NCBI GenBank assembly: GCA_949775045.1
Contig: OX459097.1
Span: forward strand, 11,454,764-11,518,763
DNA: 64,000 bases
Direction: 5' to 3'
Source of the DNA: Metridium senile
Taxonomy: Eukaryota; Cnidaria; Anthozoa; Actiniaria; Metridiidae
A program made the position numbers and the translations under genes. Position 1 is the first letter of the stretch. Each line of letters begins with the position of its first letter. This document shows positions 34,770 through 46,600 of this stretch, piece after piece. Below the pieces are notes generated by a model. That model saw only the letters and a list, made by a program, of their open reading frames with translations, searched no databases and was not told the origin of the DNA.

Positions 34770-35533
34770 TTAGGCCCCGTCCACACGTAGCCGGGTATTT
34801 TTGAAAACGGAGCGTTTTTCCTCCGTTTACGCCTTCCGTCCACACGTAAACGGCGTTTTCGGTCACCGAAAACGGAGGTTTTCGAATACGCTCTCCAGAC
34901 TGTAGTTTTTTTTTAGCCGGAGGTTTATCGTATACGTGTGGACGGCGAAAACGGAGCTTTTTGAATACGATGACGTCAGGCTGTTCACGTTTCATTTCTT
35001 CTTGGGCTTGTTTCAGACCTTATAGCCTACATATCGATATATACAATCCCAAGTTGCCTATTTAAACAATCAAGCTAATTATACAAGGAGGCGACAAAAG
35101 ATTTTAAGGATAATTTCGCTGATCTGGAGTTAAAACAGCGCCGTTAAAGAGCATAAACCGACGGCCAGCAAAACCACGGCGATTTTGACCTTTAAATGTA
35201 TATAATAATATGTAGAATACAGCCTTCCCTTTTCCCTTTGATTTACTCGCCTGTTTAGACATATTTACTATATAAAAAGCGGTTGGATTGTGAAGTGAGC
35301 GTAGTAAACAAAGATGGCGCAAAGTGTTGAATTTTCGCGGATGTGCTACTGTAAAGAGCGCATGCGTGCGCATGCTCTGTATGGACGGCTAGCATTTTCG
35401 AAGCGTATTCGCGTATACGTGTGGACGGGCAAATACGATTCGAATATGCTACGAGTGGACGCAGATATTTTTGAATACGGATAAAAAAATATCTGTTTTC
35501 AAAAATACCCGGCTACGTGTGGACAGGGCCTTA
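34770..35533. mobile_element. MITE M with TTA duplication (PIF/Harbinger-like)
   Basis: Ends GGCCCCGTCCACACGTAGCC and GGCTACGTGTGGACAGGGCC, flanked by TTA at 34770-34772 and 35531-35533. Subterminal repeats of CGTCCACACGTA and GTATACGTGTGGACG are numerous. About 758 bases, no transposase. Confidence 0.88.
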
Positions 35534-35552
35534 GAGCATAATATTTCGTAGG

Positions 35553-35712
35553 TATCAAAGATATGCCTATTGTTCTGTTGAAATCTCAACCTGTTAAGAA
35601 AAAGAAAAAATCTCGCGCGCTAATCAAAGTCTTTTGTTACTTCTCACCTACAATATCATATATGGTAATGGCATTGTTTTCAAGATTGCATACGGTATTT
35701 CTGATACGAATG
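35553..35712 (+). repeat. Dispersed repeat Y copy 2
   Basis: GATATGCCTATTGTTCTGTT to GCATACGGTATTTCTGATAC, the reverse complement of 12781-12945. Confidence 0.75.
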
Positions 35713-35914
35713 ACTGTGAAAAGTTCAGTGCCGTGTGCGTGCCTTGCTGCGACCGTGATGTTTCTAGATTTTTTTTGACGTGCCTTGTCGTGCCTTGTCG
35801 TGTCTTGACCGCGTTCGTGCCGTGAGCATACACAGCCATACGAAATCTGCTCTAATGTATACGGTAGGACACTGTGTTAACGTAAGTCGGGACCATCAAA
35901 CAATCTATCGATCA

Positions 35915-36085
35915 TTCAATAGTCGTTTTTACAGTTCCGTTCAGTGACCACGAATGATAGTTCCAAGTCGAGGTTCGCGTTGTTGCGCATGATAAATTGT
36001 TGTTTTGCTATGCGCAACAACGCGAACCTCGACTTGGAACTATTATTCATGGTCACTGAACGGAACTGTAAAAACGACTATTGAC
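35915..36085. mobile_element. Foldback family A copy 4
   Basis: The best palindrome of the family: AGTCGTTTTTACAGTTCCGT and its inverse, flanked by AAT and ATT, with CGAGGTTCGCGTTGTTGCGC arms. Confidence 0.9.
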
Positions 36086-36321
36086 CAGTTTCACGTTATC
36101 TACTATACCAGGGTAATTAGCACCGCTGTACTATTTTGACAAAATGCGCATTTGCACAGGGATAACCTCAATTCAAAGTACATTCAAACGTGTTTTCTAT
36201 TTATAAGAGATAACATTTGTTCGTGCTTTGCTTGTGATTTGTGAATATTTTGACAATAAATCGAGGCTTAGCCTGTGCAAGTCAAATAGTACAGCGGTGA
36301 TAAATAACCTGAAACTGGAGT
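36086..36321. mobile_element. Foldback family D copy 2
   Basis: CCAGTTTCACGTTATCTA at the left and CTGAAACTGGAGTAT at the right, with TAGCACCGCTGTACTATTTT and GTACAGCGGTG arms. Directly abuts A4 on the left and C1 on the right. Confidence 0.85.
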
Positions 36322-36508
36322 ATAGGCCTAATCAGCTAACGCGTTGCTATGTACGTTTCCACTCAATTCAAAACCTCTGGGAATAAAAACTTTTGTTCCA
36401 AATATTTTCCACGTGACATTGAAATACATAAGACAAAAAATCGTAATCCCAAAAGATTTGATTTGGGTGGGAAAGTACATAGCAACGCATTAGCCTATTA
36501 GGTCTATT
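36322..36508. mobile_element. Foldback family C copy 1
   Basis: AGGCCTAATCAGCTAACGCG on the left, CGCATTAGCCTATTAGGTCT on the right, flanked by AT. Arms contain TTGCTATGTACGTTTCCAC. It ends about 80 bases past the stop of the UGT gene. Confidence 0.85.
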
Positions 36509-36586
36509 AATCTATTTAGCATTCGAATAATATCGTTTTTCAGTTGTTATCGTTTTTTATTGCAAACTCGGTTTCATCAAAGTGAC

Positions 36587-38134
36587 TTATTCCGTCTTGG
36601 TCTTCCTGGTCAGTCCTAAACATATCTTCACCATTAGTTTAAATAACCATACCATTACAAACAGTACAAAAGCTAAAACTATCACTATCACTAAAAGAAC
36701 ATCCAACATGTACTGTTCATAGAAGGGCAGGTACTGTCCACGTGGTTTTAGGTAGGACATGGAGCCGACGGCAAGCACGTACTCGATGAGTTCAGCGGCT
36801 GCTTGTGGTGGAGTACGCTTGCGCATCTTCATCACCTTGGAAACGTGATTGGCATTTTCCTTGTAGCTAAGAAAAGAAACAATTTTGCTGAAGTGTGGTA
36901 TAGGTGGAAGTACAGTGTGGGGGCGGATCCAGAAATTTGCTGACAGTGACGTATTTTGTTATGGTTTTGCCAACCAACCATTGTTATTAAAACAAAGAAA
37001 ATTAAAAAATCTGTTGTGCAAATGCATGGTTGGCAAACTAGCATCACAATGCCAACAATAACAAGAAAATCACGCAAGTAATAATAATTGTCTCTATCAA
37101 AAAGGGTGTTTGATATTACAACTCTTACCTTTTTTCGTTCAACACCTTGTTCAGTACTTCTACCAGCTGTTCAGCAGTAGCTGTCCTAACCGGCATTATC
37201 TCACCCATACCATGATCTTTAACACGCTGCGAGTTATCCATCTGGTCGCCAAAGAACGGTGAACACACCATTGGTACACCATGATAGGCTGACTCAGCAA
37301 TTCCATTAGAACCCGAATGAGTAATAAAAAGTTTAGTCTTTGGATGGCCAAGGATGTCGTTCTGTGGAAGCCAATTTACTACTTTGATATTTGGAGCGAT
37401 CTTGCCATTGTATGAACCTAATATGAAAAACGGTAAAACTATAATAGCCGTTTTGACACTACAAGACGCGGGACTAATCGTCTAGACGAACAATTAAGTC
37501 GTCTTGTGACGGACAAGTCGTCTTGTGACGGACAAGTCGTCTTGTGACGGACAAGTCGTCTGCATGTTGAACGGGACGAACACAAGACGAGACGAAAAAG
37601 CCGTCTGATTTTGTTGAGTTCACATAAGACGAACAAGTGTCCGTCCACACGATTCGTTGCTCGCTACACTCGCAGCAAGAAGTGTAAAAACTGAAGCTAG
37701 GTTGAACGAATTTGTGCTTCTTTTCCATGTGGGAAGTATTTATAATTGCACTCAGCTTTCAATTTTCACATCTGCTCCACAATCTTTCCCACAAGGAATC
37801 CACTTACTAATTGTGAAAATCGTCATACGTAAACTCACCAAGTTTGATTTTCCAGAGAACTTTCTGAGGGAACTTGGCAAACGCATTATTCATAGCATCA
37901 ATGACTTTGTCTTGCAAAGTGTTCACCATCGAACCAAAGGAGACTAGAATAACCCCTTGTTCACCAGAACTCTGCATGAACTCTTCTAACTCGGCAGGAA
38001 GTGGCTTAGCTGGAGTTGGCAGAAAGAACCCGACCTCGCGAACATCTAGTAAGAAGGATAATAATGTACAGTAGTTACGATAATCATGTTGAATCATAAT
38101 CGTTATTGTCATCGTCGTCAATATCATCAACAGA

Positions 38135-38174
<40 letters not shown>

Positions 38175-38535
38175 GATCATTAGCGTCATCATCTTCATCA
38201 TCGTCGTTGCCATCAACATCATCGTTATCGTAATCATCGATGATTATCGTCATCACCTTCATCATCGTCATCATCGCCATTACCATCAACATCATCATCA
38301 TCAACATCATTATCGTCATCATAGTCATTACCATCAACATCATCAACATCATTATCGTCATCATAGTCATTACTATCGTCATCATCGAATCATCAACATC
38401 ATTATCGTCATCTTGATCATCATCATAAGCTTCAACACATCATCATCAACACCTCTACCGTTGAATCATAGTCATTTGACCATCATTAACACCAACACAA
38501 CCATCATCCACCGTCAATACATCACCAGCCATCAT

Positions 38536-38614
<79 letters not shown>

Positions 38615-40573
38615 CATCCGTGTACAAAGCCATTACAAAAACATACACACACACAAGCAAACAAACACGTACATATATATTACGTATATATATTCACATC
38701 CGTGTACAAAGCCATTACAAAAACATACACACACACAAGCAAACAAACACGTACATATATATTACGTATATATATTCACATCCGTGTACAAAGCCATTAC
38801 AAAAACATACACACACACAAGCAAACAAACACGTACAAACAATCATAAAAAAAACTGATCATGAACTGACAAACAAATGAACTAACAAACAAACGAACAA
38901 ATAAACTAAAAGACAACCAAACTAAAAACAACCAAGAAAAAACCCCGCATCAATAACTGTACAACTCACTTGGTGGTAGAGGCTGTGCTATGTCTAAAGC
39001 AAAGTCAGATGACAGCAGAACCAGGTCAAAAGTCGACAGAGTTTCCTTGATGCTTTTATTGGGTTTAATATTGTGTTTCGCCTTCAACTCTTTAAAAATA
39101 GGATAACGAATGAATTCCCCGATAAAAATATTCGTTACGTAAAAACCCAGGTTCTTTATCTTCTGCATGAAGGTCATGCCATTGGCGGGAAGCCACGTCA
39201 TCATTTGAGGGACGTATGCAGGGTTAGGGTCCACCCCGAAGATTCTACTAAACGGTGAACTTACAGGCCCCATGTTGACGATCACGTGTGGGAGGCTAAA
39301 CTTGTCTGCTACCAAAGTTCCGCATGGGTATAAACTTTCACCTATGATTAAATCAGCACTACTGATTTCTTGAATCATTGCTGTGTTCTGTAGCAAAAAG
39401 TTGCAGTACTGCTGTTGTAGTTCCATAAGACTTCTCACTACGACAAGGAACGGTAATTGAGCATCTTCAGCGGTCATTTTTCGTATAAGGGCTTGATTGG
39501 CATCTCTCTCTTCAGCGGGAATAGGGAAAACTTGAACCCCTGGTTTTCCCACAGCGTAAGTGCCGTCTTCGCCGACATAAATCGACACCTGTCGATAACA
39601 ATCGATAACAAATTTATACCCGATATCAGTCAATCAATCGATAATTTTAAATCGAAAATAAGATTAACAGACCAGTTTCGAGTTCTTGATTGCACAGCCT
39701 TAATGAGCCAATGACGTCATATTACCACCAGTACCAGAATGCTTTACTTTCTTTGTTATTCCAATTCTTGAATCCTTCAAAAGAAAGTACGCAAAGCATT
39801 CTGGTCTTGGTAGTAATGTAAATGGGCTATTAGCTTCGATTGAAGGTAGATGAGTCAAATAGTAGAGCCGATAAACCGTAGCATTTAAACTGTTTGTTTG
39901 TATTCCCGGCGTAGCCAATCGATAAAAATCGATACCGATTTGCCAATTGATAAATCGTTAACAATCGATATACTTAATTTGATTGATATCGATTGCTATT
40001 ATATTATCATTAATCGGTAAAAATCGATTTGTACACTGATATCGAGAAACAAATCGATAAAAATCGATTTTACACTGGAGAGAAAAAAAATCGATAGAAT
40101 CCACTTTGAAAATGCAATTAATGCACTTTTCAAATACGTTCCGAAAACACGTGCAAACTGATGGCATTCTAACCAAATGCGATAATAATAATGTTTAAAC
40201 ATGCACGCCTTTACAGGCGCAAATACGAAATCGATAAAGTTCGATAAAATCGATATCACACTACAGTATTTTGCTTTATCGATTTTTACCGATATCGATT
40301 TTCATCGATTGACTACGCCTGGTTGTATTCCTTGTCCTACCGCAGGCAGTACTAAATACAAAAGTGGTGATTGTGTTTGCATTAACAAAACAAATTCTAG
40401 CACAGCTTGAACTTGGAAATAAGTATCGTTATATCACGGTGCATAACCAAAACAAAGTGGCTACTATATTCAATATTCTAGTAGGTTCTATATTTGGAAT
40501 ATGCTCTACAGCAATAATAGCCCGCGTATAAGAAACTGGGTTTTAGAATCTGTTAGGCTAAAAGTTTCATTTT

Positions 40574-40611
<38 letters not shown>

Positions 40612-43059
40612 TATTATTAATATTAATGACTTATATAGCGCCTATTCCAATTAGCCCATAGGCGCTTTACATCCAAAAAAAGAACTTGAAATGAAAGGAA
40701 AAATAAATTTAAATAATAGAATATAATAATATGTTAAGCCATTTATATAAGAAACTTATAAGAACCTATTTGGGCTAAATTTTTAAAATCCAGGTTCTTA
40801 TACGCGGGCTATTACTGTACTCTAGCTACGGGGTATTAATTATTTATGAAATATTGTCATCAGTTAACCTTGAAATGGTTATTTTTGTTGAGTGACAGAC
40901 TAGTTTTTTAATGTGACAGTGACAGATTAGATGATAACCTTTTCTACCTAGGTTTTCACGTGATCAGTCGTAAACGATCGTGGGATTGAACGATTCATTT
41001 ATAAAACTTTTAACCGAGTGCATGATTTTCATTTGACCGTGAAAGAAAAATACTATTTATAGTTCGTACTTGTCGGTAAAGAACAAAAAAAATATAGATT
41101 CAGAGTGTAGTAACAACTATTAGTTTGACAATTCTTTCACGGTCATATGAAAATCCTGACTCTAGCAGTGCATAGGCTATCATCAACAACAGGAGGGGGC
41201 TTTGGCTCTGCCGGCAATGTACTGAAATCCTTTTATGTTCTTTGTTATTAATAATAATATTAGGAACAAGCTTCGGAATTAGCTTCGTTCTATTGTTTAG
41301 ATTGGGATTTTTGATATGTTCTTTCCATTTAATTACGCATATACCTAATTGCAATTAAAGAATGCACGAAAAAAGAACATTTGTGATTTAGTAAAAAAGG
41401 AATAACAAAAGAAAGAGTTCAGCTTAAGGCCCGGGAAACTGTTTCAACATTTGCTTCAACATCCGTTCGATTTTGTTGAATGCCCTGAATAATGTTTAAA
41501 CGATTTTAAACTCTTTCAACATCAATTCAACATCGATTCAACACATTTCAACAATGTCGAAAGAGTTAAAAACGTTTAAACATTGCCATTCAACAAAATC
41601 GAACGGATGTTGAAGCAAATGTTGAAACCGTTTGCCTGAACTCTTAATGATCTTCTTTTGTCTTTTAATTAATTCTTTTTCCACTAAATTACTAAAGCCA
41701 GGACAACGTTCTTGCAATTAGGTGGATATAAATCGTGTCTGTAAGTATACGGAGAAGATGCCCTACATATACAATATTAGCGGCCGATTTGTATGGGATA
41801 TACAGATATATTTCATACAGATCGCATATAGACGATAGACGCAATGCTAGTTCTTTTGAATTTTACCAAAACAATTAAGATTAAAATGAATATTGCCGAA
41901 AAAAAATCAACTTAAAATTTCTGTAGATTATAAGAGCGTTCTTGCTCGATATTTTTTAGGGGGTTTAACTCACTCCATTATCAAATATTAAAAATATAAT
42001 TCCTCTTCTGACCCCCCGGCATCTAAAGAACACCAACAGACCAGTACTTATTGTAACGAAAACAATGGTATTGCATAATATCAATCGCTCTGTCGACCAA
42101 ACTCACAGAGCAAAGCTAAGCCATGTAATATAAAATAAAGACATATAGGTTAGAATACTTCATAAATAAAAATTTAAATAAACAAAAACGGAACAAGATT
42201 GCATTGCTCCACGACCTCTTGTATGGTCATTAGTACTGTGACTTATCGATAATTTTTTTTTGTTTAAACAAGGCGTTTGAATGTTTGAATAAATCGCTTT
42301 AGAAATGCTTGATCAGTGCTTACTATGACGACGAAGATATTTCCAGTACAAAATATCTGTGTAAGAACTAATCATAATTAAAACGTTCCAAGAAAAGCTC
42401 CAACTAACTGATAATGCAAAAGAAGCATACAGTAGCTAAAGCAAACATGTAGCGGTTAGTTGTGTTATGTAAGGGGTCAATACTTTTCTGCATCGTCATT
42501 GTAATAAATTTATGCATATCATTTTATATCTATGTAAATCATTTTTAATACATTTTATACAGACAGAAAGAGCAACATTTTATTAATCTTGCAATAATGT
42601 AGATTTCTAATCAAGCTGGGAATCTCATGTTCTTTGGGATACGAATTTTAAACATGTCCTGATAGGTTATACCCGGGTTATAGGGGTTATATTCGTATGG
42701 TCCACACTACCTATATATAGCCAGACAGTTAAATATTTTACTATTTTCATAGGCCAGGCTTCATACAAATAGAGAGAGCTAAAGTTAATTTTGCAGTTAT
42801 CTAGATTCTTATTAAAGTTAGGATGTAAATTCTTGGTATACTAAGTTTTAAGATCACGACATTATTGATCCTCAGGGCTTGCACAAAACGTTATCAAAAT
42901 CATAGAACGTACCTCGTGACCTCGAGTCGTAAGTTCTTCAGCCAGTTTTGCCAGTACCATAAAGTGACTACGACCAAACATGGGCATCATAACAATCTTA
43001 GCTGCAAAACACCCATTGATTGCTAGAAGTAGAGCTAAAACTATAGCTGTAGAGTCCAT
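36587..43059 (-). CDS. UDP-glucuronosyltransferase-like enzyme, complete, 5 exons
   Basis: Exons in reading order: 43059-42913, 39588-38970, 38045-37839, 37417-37129, 36866-36587; 1,542 nt, 513 residues, all phases consistent. It starts with a hydrophobic signal peptide (residues 1-19, TAIVLALLLAINGCFA). His32 in MFGRSHF sits where UGT1/2 enzymes place the catalytic His. PLPPNVREVGFF and GEQGVILVSFGSM precede the UDP-sugar signature NWLPQNDILGHP..FITHSGSNG..GVPMVCSPFFGDQ in exon 4. A single membrane anchor lies near residues 474-503, with a cytosolic tail ending RKTKTE, a KxKxx ER-retention signal. Family role: transfer of a sugar from a UDP-sugar to small lipophilic acceptors on the lumenal side of the ER. 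Acceptor and sugar cannot be told from sequence. Introns carry several foldback elements. Confidence 0.93.
37440..37660. repeat. GACGG-rich inverted/tandem repeat in UGT intron 4
   Basis: Three to four copies of ACAAGTCGTCTTGTGACGG (19 bases) and related inverted GTCTAGACGA / AAGACGAGACG motifs; probably the inside of a foldback element. Confidence 0.7.
38095..38520. repeat. ATC-rich microsatellite in UGT intron 3
   Basis: Imperfect CATCAT, CATCGT and CATTATCGT triplets, followed by a TA run. Confidence 0.93.
38536..38611. repeat. (TA)n dinucleotide run
   Basis: About 37 TA units without interruption. Confidence 0.97.
38605..38840. repeat. Tandem repeat, unit about 84 bp, three copies
   Basis: TATATTCACATCCGTGTACA through GCAAACAAACACGTACATAT repeats three times, nearly identical. 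Confidence 0.93.
39898..40330. mobile_element. Foldback element V with 8-bp duplication (hAT-like)
   Basis: Ends CCGGCGTAGCCAATCGATAA and the inverse ending GACTACGCCTGG, flanked by TTGTATTC at 39898-39905 and 40323-40330. The interior is dense in ATCGAT and AAATCGAT. Located in UGT intron 1. Confidence 0.82.
40516..40813. mobile_element. Foldback element U
   Basis: AGCCCGCGTATAAGAA and TTCTTATACGCGGGCT, flanked by AAT and ATT. The centre contains an ATC run (40575-40612) and ATATAGCGCCTATTCC..TAGGCGCTTTAC, a widespread repeat-type motif. Confidence 0.82.
41343..41730. mobile_element. Family E copy 3, split by element G
   Basis: Ends ACCTAATTGCAATTAAAGAA and GTTCTTGCAATTAGGT; AACATTTGTGATTTAGTAAA and TCTTTTGTCTTTTAATTAAT as in E1 and E2. 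Located in UGT intron 1. Confidence 0.82.
41428..41632. mobile_element. Foldback element G inside E copy 3
   Basis: TGTTTCAACATTTGCTTCAA and TTGAAGCAAATGTTGAAAC, CATCCGTTCGATTTTGTTGA with its inverse, and an interior of CAACAT repeats. It sits where element F sits in E copy 2, within about 50 bases. Confidence 0.85.
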
Positions 43060-43665
43060 CTTGTCTTCTGTACGATTGCTATGGGAAGTGTGGCGTGACT
43101 GGTCACGCTGTGTGCTCCGATGACTGGCCGGTACCATCAGTCATAGCGGGCCTGTATGGGGGAAAGCCAGCGTAACAGCTTTTGGGGAGAGTATTGGGGA
43201 AAGAGGGGGATGGGGAAAGTGGAAAAGGGAGAGCCTGCAGGGGGAAAAGTTGTAGAATTCCCAACAAGATATCGTGCACAGCTTTAACCTTGAAAAAAAT
43301 AACGTGACAAAAAAAATAATAATCGTGCACAGCCTCGAAGGCCAAAGAATTATCAGTGCACCGAAAAATTGCACAAATCCCCCACCACCTACTTTCCTTA
43401 AATATCTAATGACAATGCTTGGGTTTTCTGTGGTTATCATAATCAGCACTGTACAACAGGAAACCCAAACATGTTTGAAAAAATCAAGAGAAATCAAGAA
43501 TTTCAAAAGAAAAATGTAAATATTAAGCGAAACATTTTCGGCTTTTCTCTTGCTTTTCTAGCGCTTTTTAAACAAAGATTGGTATTAAAATTACACAGGG
43601 ATCCCTAATCACAAAATGTTTCTTATCTACAAAATACCTTTTTCGTATATAATAGACGTGACACA
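43060..43665. other. Upstream region of the UGT gene
   Basis: An in-frame ATG 78 bases upstream (43137) could extend the protein, but the downstream ATG is followed directly by a signal peptide. GGTACC and CCCC-rich patches are present at 43130-43245. No promoter motif can be named. Confidence 0.4.
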
Positions 43666-43669
43666 CTCA

Positions 43670-46600
43670 TTTTTGAGCATTTTGCATATGCAATAGTCCA
43701 TCAAAAATCCTCACTTTGGTCATTTTTCAGCATTTTGCATGGGCTATTGTCCATCCAAAATCGGCATTTTTGGTCATTTTTGAGCATTTTGCATGGGCTA
43801 TAGTCCATCAAAAAACGGCATTTGTCATCAAAAATCGGCATTCTTGGCCATTTTTGAGCATTTTGCATGGGCTATAGTCCATCAAAAGTCGTCACTTTGG
43901 GTCATTTTTGAGCATTTTGCACGGGCTATAGTCCATCAAAAGTCGTCATTTTTGGTCATTTTTGAGCATTTTGCATGGGCTATAGTCCATCAAAAAACGG
44001 CATTTGTCATCAAAAATCGGCATTCTTGGCCATTTTTGAGCATTTTGCATGGGCTATAGTCCATCAAAAGTCGTCACTTTGGGTCATTTTTGAGCATTTT
44101 GCACGGGCTATAGTCCATCAAAAGTCGTCATTTTGGGTCATTTTTCAGCACTTTGCACGGGCTATAGTCCATCAAAAGTCGTCATTTTGGGTCATTTTTG
44201 AGCATTTTGCATGGGCTATAGTCCATCAAAANNNNNNNNNNNNNNNNNNNNNNNNNNNNNNNNNNNNNNNNNNNNNNNNNNNNNNNNNNNNNNNNNNNNN
44301 NNNNNNNNNNNNNNNNNNNNNNNNNNNNNNNNNNNNNNNNNNNNNNNNNNNNNNNNNNNNNNNNNNNNNNNNNNNNNNNNNNNNNNNNNNNNNNNNNNNN
44401 NNNNNNNNNNNNNNNNNNNNNNNNNNNNNNNCATCAAAAATCGTCATTTTTGGTCATTTTTGAGCATTTTGCATTGGTTCTAGTCCATATCATCAAGAAT
44501 CGTCATTTTGGTCATTTGTGAGCATTTTGCATGGGCTATAGTGCATCAAAAAACGTCATTTTTGGTCAATTTTCAGCATTTTGCATGTGCTGTAGTCCTT
44601 CAAAAATCGTCATTTTTGAGCATTTTGCACGGGCTATAGTGCATCAAAAGTTGTCATTTTGGGTCATTTTTCAGCATTTTGCACGGACTATAGTGCATCA
44701 AAAGTCGTCATTTTGGGTCATTTTTCAGCATTTCGGACGGGCTATAGTCCATCAAAAGTCGTCATTTTGGGTCATTTTTCAGCATTTCGGACGGGCTATA
44801 GTCCATCAAAAGTCGTCATTTTTGGGTCATTTTTCAGCATTTTGCACGGGCTATAGTCCATCAAAAGTCGTCACTTTGGGTCATTTTTGAGCATTTTGCA
44901 CGAGCTATAGTCCATCAAAAATCTTCATTCTTGGGCATTTTTGAGCATTTTGCATGGGCTATAGTCCATCAAAATTCGTCATTTTGGGTCATTTTTGAGC
45001 ATTTTGCACGGGCTATAGTCCATCAAAAATCGTCACTTTGGGTCATTTTTATGCATTTGCATGGGCTATAGTCCATCAAAAATCGTCATTTTTGGTCATT
45101 TTTGAGCATTTTGCATTGGTTCTAGTCCATATCATCAAGAATCGTCATTTTGGTCATTTGTGAGCATTTTGCATGGGCTATAGTGCATCAAAAAAACGTC
45201 ATTTTTGGTCAATTTTCAGCATTTTGCATGTGCTGTAGTCCTTCAAAAATCGTCATTTTTGAGCATTTTGCACGGGCTATAGTGCATCAAAAGTTGTCAT
45301 TTTGGGTCATTTTTCAGCATTTTGCACGGACTATAGTGCATCAAAAGTCGTCATTTTGGGTCATTTTTCAGCATTTCGGACGGGCTATAGTCCATCAAAA
45401 GTCGTCATTTTGGGTCATTTTTCAGCATTTTGCACGGGCTATAGTCCATCAAAAGTCGTCATTTTGGGTCATTTTTCAGCATTTTGCACGGGCTATAGTC
45501 CATCAAAAGTCGTCATTTTGGGTCATTTTTCAGCCTTTTGCACGGGCTATAGTCCATCAAAAGTCGTCATTTTGGGTCATTTTTCAGCATTTTGCATGGG
45601 CTATAGTGCATCAAAAAACGTCATTTTTCAGCATTTTGCATGGGCTATAGTGCATCAAAAGTTGTCATTTTGGGTCATTTTTCAGCATTTTGCACGGACT
45701 ATAGTGCATCAAAAGTCGTCATTTTGGGTTATTTTTCAGCATTTCGGACGGGCTATAGTCCATCAAAAGTCGTCATTTTGGGTCATTTTTCAGCATTTCG
45801 GACGGGCTATAGTCCATCAAAAGTCGTCATTTTGGGTCATTTTTCAGCATTTTGCACGGGCTATAGTCCATCAAAAGTCGTCACTTTGGGTCATTTTTGA
45901 GCATTTTGCACGAGCTATAGTCCATCAAAAATCTTCATTCTTGGGCATTTTTGAGCATTTTGCATGGGCTATAGTCCATCAAAATTCGTCATTTTGGGTC
46001 ATTTTTGAGCATTTTGCACGGGCTATAGTCCATCAAAAATCGTCACTTTGGGTCATTTTTATGCATTTTGCATGGGCTATAGTCCATCAAAAATCGTCAT
46101 TTTTGGTCATTTTTGAGCATTTTGCATTGGTTCTAGTCCATATCATCAAGAATCGTCATTTTGGTCATTTGTGAGCATTTTGCATGGGCTATAGTGCATC
46201 AAAAAACGTCATTTTTGGTCAATTTTCAGCATTTTGCATGTGCTGTAGTCCTTCAAAAATCGTCATTTTTGAGCATTTTGCACGGGCTATAGTGCATCAA
46301 AAGTTGTCATTTTGGGTCATTTTTCAGCATTTTGCACGGACTATAGTGCATCAAAAGTCGTCATTTTGGGTCATTTTTCAGCATTTCGGACGGGCTATAG
46401 TCCATCAAAAGTCGTCATTTTGGGTCATTTTTCAGCATTTTGCACGGGCTATAGTCCATCAAAAGTCGTCATTTTGGGTCATTTTTCAGCATTTTGCACG
46501 GGCTATAGTCCATCAAAAGTCGTCATTTTGGGTCATTTTTCAGCCTTTTGCACGGGCTATAGTCCATCAAAAGTCGTCATTTTGGGTCATTTTTCAGCAT

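Noticed and set aside
34726..35373. Two 89-codon minus-strand frames
   Set aside because: They lie within MITE M (TTA-flanked, inverted ends) and have no domain features.
42862..43137. Longer UGT N-terminus starting at 43137
   Set aside because: The extra 26 residues are polar and would bury the signal peptide; the ATG at 43057-43059 is followed at once by a hydrophobic core.
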